DNA of 64,000 bases. Source: Clitopilus passeckerianus. Its lineage: Eukaryota; Basidiomycota; Agaricomycetes; Agaricales; Entolomataceae. The stretch is from the NCBI GenBank assembly GCA_944990035.1, contig CALYLX010000114.1:186001-250000 (forward strand), given 5' to 3'. Shown here in pieces: positions 1 through 11,983 of the stretch (the first letter of the stretch is position 1; each line of letters begins with the position of its first letter). The position numbers and the translations under genes were made by a program. The notes under the pieces are model-generated. The model saw nothing but the letters and a program-made list of their open reading frames with translations, was not told where the DNA came from and did no database searches.

Positions 1-960
1 GATAAGCAATGATGAAAGGCAATGAGTATTAATGCTGTCTCTATTTTCGGCTGTTGATATATATTCCTCCCCTTGGTTGGTGGAGTTCAGTGTCGACCAT
101 GACTTTGATCACGGAATGTATAGAAAACCCTACCGATCTTTCGAGCTTCGTCTGACCTTTTCAATATCGTAGATTGGGCCGCGGCTGGCTCTGATTTACA
201 GTGTATATATTGTATACGACTCGATTAGTGCTCTATAATGTGTCTACGTTAGGTATTTGCAGCTGGATAAGTAATACAATACAACCGAATTCTTGCTGGA
301 CCTCGGAGCTCGTCGGAGTAGGATTGTTCATTGATTAGCCTATCGGCAAAAGTCAGCCGCTCATTCAATAGGCTTACGTTCGGCATCGTCGATCAAGCGG
401 GGGTTCAATCATGCACATTTCGCCGCGTCTTCCGGACTTACTTTAGGATCTGGTTAACTAGTAATAGCACGGATGCGGAGCAAAATGTAGCGTGCTGGGA
501 GCATGTAATAAGGCGTAGGAGAATTCGTGAATTCTGAGTTTTCGGGTAGTAGGACCGGATTGCCGAGTCAATGCCCCCGCCCCCGATGTTACGTATTCAA
601 ATTATAATGTAGCCGCGAAGGGATTAAGTGCAATTATAATGGGGTTCAGCAGGATTTTATTCGGACAAAAATTGCCATTTAAGTCATCTGGGTAGGAATT
701 ATAGTATTTATTCGATGTAGCTACTCATTGGATACACACTATAATTCCCAAAAGTCGCTGGAGATATTGTAATACCTTTTTCCACCAATTGCTGGCTACA
801 TTACAACGTGTCTACACGCACTGTTGAAACGCTTTCGCGCACCATCCTCATCCTCATCAGTCCTTCGTCTTCGAGGGTTTCTAAGGAAAAATTGTATGCG
901 GAAAGGTCTTAATTCCCAGTTCCTGTATTGAACAGAACCTAACGGGCGCTTGAGTGGTGG
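1..960. other. No gene recognised
   Basis: I see no supportable coding region here. The open frames are short, start at non-ATG codons or lack any recognisable motif. The only structured element is the inverted repeat at 695-748. Confidence 0.5.
695..748. repeat. 11-bp perfect inverted repeat
   Basis: GGAATTATAGT at 695-705 is repeated in reverse complement, ACTATAATTCC, at 738-748, leaving a 32-nt loop. It lies in AT-rich non-coding DNA. It could be a terminus-like remnant of a small mobile element or chance; I found no flanking target duplication. Confidence 0.5.
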
Positions 961-1265
961 CATCTGAACTTCATCATTGACACACATCCAAGAGGCAACT
1001 ACTGGTATACATATTCTCCAGCCTGTGAATATGTAAATCCCTACTCTCATTCTCATCGATGCGCCCAAAGAGCCCGCCACTTAGAACCTAGGTCATCTAG
1101 AAGTCAGAGACGAGAAGATTTAATCAAGGCTTACCATACGAATTATCCCGCTGATACCGACGGATCCGTACATTGAAGGAAAAACCAATAGGTAGCTTCC
1201 TTAGCAGGCAGTGAACACCGCTACAATTTAGATCCAAAACATAAACGTTCAGTTTGTGATGAGCA

Positions 1266-1348
1266 GAGCCCCTGAGTCGAACAGGGCAGCTCTCATCAAC
1301 CACCGTCATTGGAGGACGAGAGGTGATAACCACTATGCCACCCGAGCG
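1266..1348 (-). tRNA. tRNA-like pseudogene (M1)
   Basis: Read on the minus strand, there is an A-box-like D arm (TGGCATAGTGGTTATCACC), an anticodon-type stem CTCTC/GAGAG around an enlarged loop, and a perfect T arm CCCTG-TTCGACT-CAGGG. The acceptor stem does not pair well and no normal anticodon loop is present, so it is a relic or a tRNA-derived repeat rather than a working tRNA. Related copies are at 5450-5537, 13462-13545 and 19853-19930, all minus. Confidence 0.6.
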
Positions 1349-2819
1349 TCGACATCGACTGATATCTGATCACTCAGTCACAGGTACGCCATAAATGGAG
1401 TGGGCCCCATGGCACGTGAGGGGAGCTGCTCAGGATAGAACGACGCACCGGACCGAAACGGTGCCAGGGATACGTTCAAATCATGCGCGAAAGCATCACC
1501 TACATCTAAGGTAGGTCACGTTAGCGAAAGTCAAAGCCATAAAGCGGGTAGATCGAGGAACTCACCTTCGCTGAATAACGCCAATCCGAGGAAGAGATAG
1601 TTGAAGTCCGGACTGCCTGTCGTGCGCTCCTAGGTCCTGCGTTACCCTCGTTCTTTGGCGTTGGCTGAGCTATGTGAACGGGTTATGAGCAGGGTCGATC
1701 ATAACGAGACGCAGGAAAAGGGAAGGGGAGATTGCGATGGAAGAAGTGGAAATAAAGGAGGTCGAACGTGGAGAGGGGCTTATTCAAGGGGGCAAAAGAG
1801 AAAATAGAACACGGCAGATAACGATGCTGACAGGGAGAGGGACTACGGATGCAAAAGGGAGCAGGAGCTGGGGGAGATCACGCACGTAGGAAATGCCGAC
1901 CCGCGTCAGGACACTACCGCATGGGCGGACACACTATCCGCCGCGCTTGGAGCGGTGATAGTAGTGTAGATGAGAAACCCACGATCTACAAGGGAGAAGT
2001 GCTTCGTTAGTTGAAATCCTAAGGTGAGAGAAGGAACGTACATGATCGACAGTTAACCGGTCAGATAACCCACATATCCTTCTTATAATACTGAAACCCC
2101 AACGGACGTTCCCAAACATAGGGCATGGGAAAGGAGGGAGTAGAGGGTGGCAGTCTGGAGAGGAGAGTCAGCGAGGAAGCAAGAGCCGAGAAGATATAAG
2201 ACGAACCTGATCCCTTCGGGATCCCCAACCAAGACAACGAAACGCAGGTGGTTCAGTTCCACGTTGTCGTGACCAAGGTCATGTGTGTACATCTCCCTGT
2301 TCTTCTATGGATTTGTATATGCGGCAGTAGTGGTGAGTATGGCGACTCCTTCGACTGGAGGACTCGACATTTGCGAGGTCGAGTCTGCGTTCTTTTGCGT
2401 TCTTTGGCGTAGATCATCGCGAAGGCTGGCATTTCTCCCCCTCTCAGGGAAGAATTACGTAGTTGTTAAAGAAGCCATCGGACGAAAAGAGAGAGAAAAG
2501 CGAGAGTAGGTGAATAGGGTATGATGATGGTCGAAGACGCGCTCGAAATTTCGATCTGCAGCACTGGACCGTTTGTATTCCCACGGCCACACAGCTTCCG
2601 AGAGCCGATGGTCAGACCAGCCATTGGCGGTGTCGTTATTCTTGCTCTCGCAGAGAACGTGTAAGGAGGTTTACACAGGGAGCTAGAAGGGAACCCGAGT
2701 AGAATAGAAGAGTTTCTCGGCCTGGAACTCGTTTGTTGGACTAAAAACTGCATTCTCGGGAGTAGTATAAACGCCCAGACTTGCTTCAAGAACACGTCCG
2801 AGTCGATCATCTAATTGAT

Positions 2820-3760
2820 CGCTCGTTGAGCAAGGTTCCACTGTGTCACCTGGGCGTGAAGGGCGTTGTCCATTCACATGCCATAGGTAGATTCATAGGT
2901 TGACTTGTATCTGTGCACACCTAGAAAGTTATTTGAGCACGAGCATGCTGTTAGTTAGTTACCCTCAGACTCGTTTCCGAATTTCACTCCAGGTGACCGG
3001 AAGTCGAAGGGAGTTAGCTAGTATGTAGGAGAGGAATACAGTGAATTGTATTCTGGGTGCGAAAAGAAAACGTTACGAACTCGGCCTAAGTGCGCCAGAT
3101 GATTATCCACTGCGTCAACCGGTCACGGAAGCCTTTGTAAAGTGATACCTTTCATACAAGCCGACGTCTTCCGGGTCTCAAAAAAGATCCCGGATCCTCG
3201 CTTTAAGTTCCCGCTCTGCGCCCGTGCAGAATCTGACGATATCGATGGTCGGACATGAGGCGCCCCATTAATGCAACGAGGCCCCTGGTGGCTTGACCGT
3301 TACGCCAATCGGGAGTTAATTACTACGTTACACGTAGATTCAAGAGCAATGTGGAGCGGACCGATACTCATAATGGCTCTCACAACTTCGAGCTGGGTGA
3401 TTCGAGGGGCCAGGGGAGCCGGATAGATGGCAGTTCAGGATTTCTCGGGTGGGCTCAATTTATTGAAGAAAAGGTTTTAGAAGCGCCTTAAGCACCCGGA
3501 AGCCGATCATACACTGAGACTCCTAGACCAGGATCCCACTCCGCCATCTGGGCGCGTGGGACCTCGTACTGAAAGATCTTGAAGTTGTACCAAAAAGCCT
3601 AGTACAACTTTCGGATTCCCTGTTTCTACTTCGAATAGAATCAAATCGCGCCTGAGGTATCAGGGCCACGAGGCGTCTCGGGCCTTTACCACCACGCCAA
3701 CTGGGAGTTGTTTGATAGATAGGTTTGGGTATGACATAGATTACGGTAATCGGCCCAACC
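2820..3760 (-). repeat. Array 1 of decayed tRNA-like units
   Basis: Repeated minus-strand blocks alternate between two types. One begins GCCCAGATGGCGCAGTGG (A-box-like). The other begins TCCCAGTTGGCGTAACGGTA and is followed by a CCACGAG...CTCGTGG hairpin. Copies here are degenerate; the best preserved is at 3617-3706. Confidence 0.5.
3617..3706 (-). tRNA. tRNA-like unit, type TCCCAGT
   Basis: On the minus strand, TCCCAGT at the 5' end pairs with ACAGGGA at the 3' end (6 of 7). A D arm has stem GGC/GCC, and an extra stem CCTGA/TCAGG lies in a long variable region. The T arm is TTCTA-TTCGAAG-TAGAA. The architecture is that of a roughly 90-nt class-II-like tRNA, but no standard anticodon loop (T at position 33) is seen. 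It is probably a pseudogene or tRNA-derived repeat. Confidence 0.5.
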
Positions 3761-3809
3761 TCCTCATAGAGTGAGAGGCTTGAAATAGCAAAGGCGACCA
3801 ATGACCGCC

Positions 3810-4555
3810 ATTAATCTGTTCTTTCAAATTGAAATCGGGTACGTTACTACGTATCCTTCTCGCCTTTCCCGAGTTATACAACCCTCTACTTGGTCTCTTC
3901 TACAGAACAAACCCGGTTCGATCCTTTTTCTCATCCATCTCCACGAGCTACGGAATATATCACCCATCATCATCATTTACTCGCTCTTCAATATAAGACA
4001 CTCTCGCCCGATCACGTTTACTCTGTTCGATCCACTTGGCATTTTCGTGTTGGGAGAAATTGAGCTCATCGTGCAGCAGCTCTACTCATCCGTCATGAGT
4101 GTAGCTGCTTCGACCGTCCACGGAAGTAGATTTACGAGGGGTTGTATATGGTTCACCATCATCTCATCGTGAAATGCTGCGTCGTGCCCGGCCAATGACT
4201 GCTGCGTGGCATCCGATTCCTTCGATCCTGGTCAGTGATTCAAATAGGCGTAATTCAAGGGCTTTTGCGGACCATAGAGCTCAGGTAGTCGGAGAAAATA
4301 TATCTGAGCAATGTCACCGCGCTCTTATTTCCTCCTCTTATGAAGGACGGAGCTGTAATCTCTGGCTCTTGGATCTCTACACTATAACCACGCAAATTGG
4401 CCGGCACTCCTTGATATCAAGATTTCACGTATACCGCGTACTCGGCACTGTCGGCCAGATACTCTGGACAAGGAGTGGATAATAGCAATCTCTCTTTCCG
4501 GCCTTCAAGTGCCCGCCTGTGGTATTCTATATACTCTTCGTACACCACCCTACGG
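3810..4555. other. No gene recognised
   Basis: Spacer between module M1 and the small secreted protein gene. Open frames on both strands show no signal peptide, domain or splice structure I can support. Confidence 0.4.
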
Positions 4556-4560
4556 TACAG

Positions 4561-4568
4561 TATAAAAG
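4561..4568 (+). promoter_or_regulatory. TATA box of the small secreted protein gene
   Basis: TATAAAAG lies about 92 bp before the ATG at 4653, a plausible core-promoter distance for a fungal gene. Confidence 0.5.
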
Positions 4569-4652
4569 GCCTCATAGTCGCAGACAAACTACCAACAAAC
4601 AATCCCAGTCCTCACTGGCATAAGCCAAGTTCTTTCGAGTCCATCAGTAATC

Positions 4653-4988
4653 ATGAAGCTGCTCGCCATCACCCTCGCTACTGCCCTTCTTCGCATCGTC
4701 TCTGCTGCTCCGGGACTCAACCCCATCGCAGACTCTACCACAGCCAGCAAAAGGACCATCATCTTTCCGCCCGAGTCCGCTTGCGACTATTTCGCTTGTT
4801 GTCAGCCCGGGCATAGTCGTGGTACATATGATGGCACCACAGATACGTATGTTTCCTATCTCTCTGAGTGCGCATCCGTCATGGCTAACACTATACCCCA
4901 TCAAGTTGTACTTGCGACGATGGGACCGCGTACGAGAATTATTATTACACCACATGATAAACCTTTCAGAATGGAACCCGGTGGGTAG
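4653..4988 (+). CDS. Small secreted protein (hypothetical)
   Basis: A 111-aa reading frame starts at ATG 4653. Residues 1-19 form a classic secretion signal (MKLLAITLATALLRIVSAA, cleavage likely after Ala). The mature part is short and has a CDYFACC cysteine cluster plus a later Cys, as in small secreted or effector-like fungal proteins. A TATA box lies about 92 bp upstream. There is a possible intron with donor GTATGT at about 4849 and a pyrimidine-containing tract to an AG near 4910. If it is spliced, the C-terminus differs from the unspliced frame ending in TAG at 4986-4988. No family was recognised. The secretion call rests only on the N-terminal hydrophobic segment. Confidence 0.5.
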   Translation: MKLLAITLATALLRIVSAAPGLNPIADSTTASKRTIIFPPESACDYFACCQPGHSRGTYDGTTDTYVSYLSECASVMANTIPHQVVLATMGPRTRIIITPHDKPFRMEPGG

Positions 4989-5449
4989 CACAGGCCGGAT
5001 CTGTTATAGACATCTTTCATATCGTCGTCTACGAATGTGCTATCAATTCACTCGCGAGCGATTCTTGTATGACAGCACATCCGTAAAGTGCTGACAGACC
5101 TTACAGGCACCCGGGCGGTGACATACGAGCTTCATCATTGGGGAGGACTCGAGAGGAAACAGTGTCCCAGCGGTTAAAACTCGTATACATATTTCCCGTG
5201 CCATGAATCCCCGCTTGAACTGCTCATCAACTCGTCTGACAGCCTAAGAGCAGCCCACCTGCAATCTGAATCATTCGAAAGTCAGAGAGGAACTAAACAG
5301 GTTTAACGAATGCCCACCAAACGAATCCTCCCATCGACAGCGACGGATCCGGTAGGGTGAAGGACACACCGATGGGTAGGTTCACCAAGAGTAGAGAACA
5401 CAGGTACAACTTGGTTCCAAAAAAGAGAACTCTCGACATTTTATGAGTA

Positions 5450-5537
5450 AGCCCCTGAGTCGAACAGGGTATGTCCCGTCATCCATAACCATCGTTGGTT
5501 ATGGATGACAGGAGGTGATAACCACTATGCCACCCGC
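5450..5537 (-). tRNA. tRNA-like pseudogene (M2) with nested hairpin
   Basis: Same family as 1266-1348. On minus, the D arm is GGGTGGCATAGTGGTTATCACC and the T arm is CCCTG-TTCGACT-CAGGG. The anticodon region is replaced by a perfect 14-bp hairpin (5478-5509) with a 4-nt loop. The acceptor stem is poor. Probably non-functional as a tRNA. Confidence 0.6.
5478..5509. repeat. Perfect 14-bp hairpin, 4-nt loop
   Basis: Left arm gtcatccataacca (5478-5491), loop tcgt, right arm tggttatggatgac (5496-5509). It sits exactly where an anticodon stem or tRNA intron would be in the tRNA-like relic. The sister relics have only imperfect versions. Confidence 0.8.
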
Positions 5538-7569
5538 GTGTCGATATCGACTTAGATCTGACTGATCAGGTACAGGTGTACCACGAGGCAGCTGCAAGTG
5601 ACGAGCTAGAAATGAAAGGATGGCCCGGAAAAGAAAGGGCGTGAGAGACGTGTTCACCCCATGCGTGGAGGCACCTCCTGGATGGAAGATAGATTAGTTA
5701 GCAAAAGCACAAGACGTGAGGAAGAAGAGGTGGTAGAAACTCATGTGTGTTTAATATCATGAATAGAACGGAACGCATGGAGTACGTCCTGCTCCTGATA
5801 TATCGTTCCGAGTCCTGCCTTCGCACAACATGCTTTCGTGAACACTAGAACATGGCGGTGAGTACGTGAGCAATGTACAGATGTATCGTATGAAGGCTGA
5901 GGGACGACGAAAGAGAGAAGGAGGAAAGAGAAAGCATCTCGAGACGCACAACGATCACGACGGAGAGAAGGATTACGAATGCGAACCGGAACCGGAACCG
6001 GACAGGGGGAGACCACGCACGTAGGCAATTCTGGCCTCGTCAGAATACCACCACGCGCACAAGTATGCAGATGCCCGCGTTTGGAGCGACCGAGGCAGGT
6101 TTGGAGAGAACTTCAAGATCTGCGAGAAAAAAGGCGTTTCGTCAGTCGAGAGTCCGAGGTAGATGAGGCAGGATAAGAATGGAGACCAGCCACGAGCTAC
6201 GTCGTGACATAGCCGGGTCCTGTAAACGTAGCCACAGGGGCGTGTCCAAGGAGGAAAGGAGATATGAAAGACAAAGACTACCTGAAACGTGTCCCGGTCA
6301 CCACACCAGGGCGACATGGCTCCGATCGCTGAGCTCGGCGTTGTTGCCGATTTCGTGATAGCTATTGAGTGGGTCAGCCCAGTTCACTACGAGGAGGAAT
6401 GAGAATATGTGTGAAGGAGAGAGAGAAGAGAGGGGATGTATGACGAAGATGAGGCGATGGGTAATGGAGGATACGACTCACAGAGAATGAATATCGGTAG
6501 CAGTCACGAACACTGGAAATGAATCCAGCTCGCTCTAACAGCCGTTGCCGCATTTGGCGCCTCGTTTGACAGTCGCTTCCCGTTTTGGTAGTGACTAATG
6601 GCGAATAGGTTAGCTAAAGAGTAGTGACGCCGAGTACGAACAAAGAAGAGGTAGGGAAAAGTGGGAGAGAGAGAAAGTAGCAGGTAAAGAATAGGAAAGG
6701 GAAGGCCAGGGTGGAGGACGGAAAGGCTGAGGCGCACAGGAAATGGGGAATGCGATATCCGACGTCAAAACAGACAGTAAGAAGCGTGGTTCATCAAGAG
6801 ATAGGCAAACAAGAGAAGGACAAAGGATATGACGAACGAAGATGTAGACAAAGGGAAAGCGAGAAGAAGGAATATGGGGAGAATAGACGTACGTTGTGAA
6901 TCTCTCCCAAATCCGACTGAATCCCAGTACCTACACAGACGACAGGCTGATACACGTGCTTGGGAGCGTAGTGTCGAGGTTGACGCAAATGCCCTGGAGA
7001 AGGTGTCGGCAAGCAAGGAAAAGGCCAGAAAGACCAAAGACGCACCTGATCCCTGGCGCGTTCCCGTACGAAGATGATAGAACGCCTGTGGTTCAACTTC
7101 ACGCTCCTGTTGATCGAGGCCGTGCTTGCATCTTTGCCCTGTCCTTCTAGGTGGATAAATGCCGCCAGTGGTGCCAGTGAATACGCTTATAGCAGCTCCT
7201 GCGAGGAATCGACATCTTGACATTGGGATTTGGTTAAGTTCAGGAAGCTTTTCTCGAGTAAGTCGTTCGCAAGGCCATGGTGCTTCCTGTCTCAGGGGAT
7301 ATCATGACGCAATCGACAGAAAAAGCCTAGAAGAGGGAGAGAGGGAAAGAGAAGTAACATGAAAAGGTACAACTCGGACGATTCAACCGAACTTTGATCA
7401 ACAGGGGCTAGATTCCCACGGGCACTCAACTTTCCGAGAGCCGATAGCCAAACCGGTCTTTTCATTAGCATCAAAGGCGTAAGGAAGGTTTACAGAGAGC
7501 TGAGACGAACTTAAGATGGTTCTCATTCTGGGACCTAATTATACGAAAGGCTAAAAATTGGGTAAAGTA

Positions 7570-9030
7570 GTGCTCGGGCTGTATTGCCCAGCTGACGCGC
7601 ATAGAGGATGTGAATCTCAATCTCAATCATCGGAATGATCAGGAGATGTGGCGAGATTCCGCTGCGTCATCTGGGCATGTGTGCCACTGAGTACGAGGGG
7701 GTTAGATACATGCAGAGCTCAGACACTGTTAAAAATGTCTCAAGAACGTACATTTCTCAGTTTCTGCTTCGAACAGAATCTGACAAGATCAATGATTAAC
7801 ATCACTCCAGAGGCATACCTCGAGGCGTTCTCGTGGCTTTGCCGTTGCGCCAAGTAGACGTTGTTGGCCATGATACATCCGAGGGTACCACTAGTAAGCT
7901 CCTGGTGGGCAGAGTACCCCGGAATCAGTTCTAAATTTATAACTTCCGTTCGCATCTGTTGCAACTCAAAAGACTTCGTAAAAAAAGGGTATCAGCCGAC
8001 AACACAAGATAAGTCGTCCCCAGACCGTCTCACCTTGAGCCAAAAGATTCACGCAAATTATCAGTGGTGTATGCGTCCCAGGTAGCTAATCCACTGAACT
8101 ATCTGGGCGTGTATACCATTGCCAATACACCTTCTTAGGCAAGTTGGCGTTGTTTATCTTGTGATAAAAGCACATGGTGGTCTAGGATAACCCGGTGACT
8201 GCATCGAGCACAATCCGACGAGATCTAACGGATCACGTCTTGAGCGCCTGGGCTTGACCACGAGGCGTTTTCGTGGCTTTACCGTTACGCCAACGGGGAG
8301 TTATTTGATACGAAGAATTGAAGCATGATATGGTATCGATCGATCCAATTAATTTCTAGTCTGCGTCGTCGGTCCTTCAAGCTGATTGATGTGAGTCAAA
8401 AACTTAGGCCAAGAGGGACGCGATATGTGGACAGTAGACAATACGTTGACAAATTTAAGCAAAAGACGACATCAATAGTTTGTCTTCACATCACACGTGG
8501 TGAAAACACCCAGGTGCACCAACCACACTGACTTTCACTGCGTCATCTGGGCGTCTGGGCGTGTAAGAACCTTTGTGTATGTGGGTATCAGATTCAACTT
8601 TGAAGGAAAGCCGTTCGTGACGTGAAAAAACCATTCAAAATGTCAAGCCAGCATCGACCTTAAGTATCCCAAGTTCCTGTATCAAGGAATCGACAAGATC
8701 GATGATCGTGTCGGAGGCATTTAGAGTACAGGGCACGAGGTCTCTCGTGACTTTCCCGCTACGCCATCTGGGAATCGGTTAGCACTGTGGGTGTAGGGCT
8801 AAGTCATGTCAGACGTTAGCCTTGCCCACATGGAAGTAGCCTCATCATCTATTTGATAGTGCTATCGACGGTAGTGTGCGAGAGTTGGTTTCCGGGTGTT
8901 TCTAAGAAAAAGATGACAGCCTTCTGTGTTCCATATCCCAGTTTCCTATCACGAATAGGATCAACGCGTCGGAAACGTAGAGCTACGAGGCGCTTGGTGT
9001 ATTTACCACTTTGCCAACTGGGAATTGAAT
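7570..9030 (-). repeat. Array 2 of decayed tRNA-like units
   Basis: Alternating units in module M2. GCCCAGA-type starts lie near 7676, 8105 and 8550. TCCCAGT-type starts with CCACGAG/CTCGTGG hairpins lie near 7855, 8300, 8773 and 9023. The unit at 7586-7676 keeps 6 of 7 acceptor pairs (GCCCAGA/GCTGGGC). All are minus strand. Confidence 0.5.
8936..9023 (-). tRNA. tRNA-like unit with perfect acceptor stem
   Basis: On minus, TCCCAGT and ACTGGGA (7 of 7) bracket 88 nt. Next come TGGCAAAGTGGTAAAT (A-box-like) and a T arm TCCTA-TTCGTGA-TAGGA directly before the 3' acceptor strand. The anticodon arm is decayed. A cloverleaf fold is plausible but no anticodon can be assigned. Confidence 0.5.
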
Positions 9031-11902
9031 GGCACGAGGAACTTCGGCGACTAACTGAGATCGGTTTATTCATGATATATGTATTATACACGTCGTAAAA
9101 CCTCTCTTTCTTTACAAATTTGAGGTCCCAAAGGAAGCGATCTGGAACCGGGGATAGTAAGAATTCGGAGATCAATGAAACAAGTTCGATTAGGGATCAC
9201 TGCGTTGGTCCCCTACTGATAACGACGGACCCCGCACCTTGAAGGGAACGACAATATATAGTTTGTTCTGCCAGCTTTAGACGCAACCGCCGTTTTTTTC
9301 GGCCATAGACAAGCATCCAAAAGGAACTTTTATGGCGAGAAGAGTAGGGCCCCTGAGTCCAAACGCCGAATGGCACCCGGCTCGTACAGCGCCTGCATCT
9401 CGCCTGAATCGTTGCGTTCCTGGCGTTTCTGGAGATCCGACGTTGACTGTGAACGAGGCAGACTGGAAAGACAGATAAAAGAGGAGGTGGGGAGACCGAA
9501 ATATATTAATTAGGGTGAAGCGGCAACGGAAGCCACAGTAGGGATCTGATATTATAGACGAGTCCAGAGCAGATAGCGTGGTTTCAAATTTCATTGGCGG
9601 GGTAGAGGGTAGTGGGCTGGGGAGTATGAGTATGTCGAAGCTTGTGGCCTAGGATTTCGGGAAGTCATAGTAGCATCTAAGCGCGTAGAGTTAGCGATGC
9701 TTGAACATGAATTAAAGAGAGGACACCAAGAAAAAGATGGGGAAGAGGTAAGATGGGCGAAGGGACGAGAGAAAGAGGGATGATGGATGAAAAGATGGAG
9801 GACATGCAGGTGGGTAATGAGGTGGAGAAGCTGACTCACGTATACCAAATATCTCCAGCAGCCACCAACACCTTTAAGAGATCCCGCTCGTCTGGCTCAT
9901 GGATAGCGCGTTTGACGTCCGGTTTGTGGCTACAATGAGAGAGGGTTAGTTACCAAACTAGAGAGACGAGACCGAACAATAAAGAGGGCCCTAGATAAAA
10001 GGGAGTGGCGTAGGAAGAGTACGAAGGGAAGGTAAGATGGACTTAGATGGTGTGAAAGAAGATATTGACGAGCGACAGCAGGAGTCAGGAAGGTGACGAG
10101 TAAGGGTGCGAAAGACTCGGGAGATAGCAAGGGGACGGAGCTAATGTCAAAACAGGTGGAACGACGGATAGGTCGTTGAGAGAACGGGAGTAGGGGAGAA
10201 CGGAGGTACGAAGGTGGCAGGGATATGATGAGGAACGGCGAAGGAACGAGGAGAAGCAGATGAAAGGATGACGAAGGATAGTGGGAAAAGAGACGTACGT
10301 CGGGAACGTTTGAACCCCAGATGCTCCTTACAACACGACTTCACGGACAGACCACCTCGTACACGAACTCAGAGACGCAGAGTAAACGTTGGCGCAGGCG
10401 ATCTGTTGAAAGGCGTCAGCAAGGAAGGAAAAGTCGTGAGGACCAAAGACGCACCAAAGACCGGCGCGATCCCTACCAACTGCTGTGGATCAGGGTAGCG
10501 ATTCGGTTCCCAAGTCGTTTTCCCATCTTCCTGGTGCCCCTCTATGGCGGGCATTCTGGTAGAGTTGGACATACACGGCAATGGAAGGCAGAGATGAATA
10601 CGAGCTTCGCAGGTCTGAGAGGGTACGACTTTTGCAAGGTTGAGTTTGTCAAGGCTGCTTTCAGATCCCAGGATAAATGACGCAATCGAGCCAAGAAAAA
10701 ACCTCGCAGAGAGAGTAACGAGAAGGAACACGGAAGGAATAACCGAATTTCGTTCGACAGGGCACCATTCCCACGGGCAGCCACATTCCGAGACCCGATC
10801 ACCAGACCGCCGAAGGAGTATAAAAGAGTTGCGGCAGTCGGGGAGCTCCATGATTGATGTTCAATATCTGTAGGAGGGGCGTAGGAGTAAAAGAGATCTT
10901 TGACTGCGTGAAGTACCCAGCTTCCCCAGATCGAGAATCTCAATCCGAACGATCAGAAGATGTGGTGAGAAGCCGCTGCGCCATCTGGGCACGTTTACCA
11001 CTGAGTACGAGTGGGCCAGATACACGCCGAGTGCACGCACTATGAGCGTACGTATTTCTCACTTCCTGATTGAACAGAATGTGAGGAGCCAATTCAATAT
11101 TACGCCAGAGGCTCGCCTCGAGGCATTCTTGTGGGTTTGCCGTTGCGCCAATTGGAAGTTGTTAACCATGATGCATCTGAGGGTATTACTAGTAGACTAC
11201 CTGTAGGCTGTAGGCGGTCTATCTTGGTATCAGTACCAAGTCTCCCATATGTTCCTTTCGTGCATAACGCGGCCGAAATGCTCAGTTAGAGGGCAACTAG
11301 GCGATATCAGACGATACCTTCAATTCTTTAGAGTGCTCCAGGCCAAAAAGGAATTTTCTGTCACCGTGAGCGGAGCGATGCTTCCCAGGCAGTCAATCCA
11401 CTGCACCATCTGGGCACATTGACCATCAGAGATTCATCGCCTTAGGCAAGTCCGAATCATTGACACTGGAAAATCACACCAATGGTATTCGATAACCCGT
11501 GACTGCATCGAGCAGAACCTGACGAGATACATCTAAATTATCACGTCGAGGCCAGGGCTTCACCACGAGGCGTTCTTGTGGCTTTACTGCTACGCCAACT
11601 AGGAGTTGTTTGACATGTCATCGTTAGGATTCAAGAGCGTTTCGTAGATGTGTGGATCATCCTGGCAGCCGCGATGGTTCGCACAACTTTGGGCTGAGGA
11701 GTTGTGAGAGACGCAAGAAAAGCTTATATTACTGCACCAAAGAACAGGCGCTCCAGAAGCACCAAGACCCAGACGTACATTGATACAAGTAGGCCAAGAT
11801 TCCGATGCGCTATTTGGGCATGCAGAGCGTTGGACCAATAGATATGAGAGAGAAACAGACGGCACGTATGGTCCAAAAAAAATCACGATTATTATGAGCC
11901 AT

Positions 11903-11983
11903 TCCCAGTTCACGAGATTGATGATCTCGTCAGAAGCATAGATCATGGGGCCAATTATAGCTTGACCGCTTCGTCAACTGGGA
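11903..11983 (-). tRNA. tRNA-like unit with perfect acceptor stem
   Basis: TCCCAGT and ACTGGGA pair at the two ends of 81 nt on the minus strand, followed by TGACGAAGCGGTCAAGC (D-arm-like). The T arm is degenerate. Relic. Confidence 0.45.

Larger units (their letters stand above)
960..3810 (-). repeat. Diverged module M1 (tandem family M1-M5)
   Basis: First of five related modules (M1 here, M2 about 5130-9180, M3 about 9180-13140, M4 about 13260-16560, M5 about 19850-21240). Shared landmarks in the same order are a short block with GAAGTCAG, a tRNA-like relic carrying GAGTCGAACAGGG, and a purine-rich + strand (pyrimidine-rich on minus, as in fungal introns). After these come blocks near 'accaagac/gaccaaagac' and a terminal array of decayed tRNA-like units. 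The conservation is patchy and full of indels, so this is an old duplication. No protein could be recognised in it. Confidence 0.6.
5130..9180 (-). repeat. Diverged module M2
   Basis: Second module copy. It has the GAAAGTCAG block near 5278, the tRNA-like relic at 5450-5537, a purine-rich + strand from about 5700 to 6880, and a minus-strand donor-like GTACGT near 6890. After a block ending around 7060 comes the tRNA-like array at about 7570-9030. The open minus-strand frames in the purine-rich tract are low-complexity Ser/Leu/Phe translations of pyrimidine tracts and are not called as genes. Confidence 0.55.

Noticed and set aside
6765..7223. 152-residue minus-strand frame in module M2
   Set aside because: It spans a donor-like GTACGT and a pyrimidine tract and is not conserved as a frame in M3, M4 or M5.
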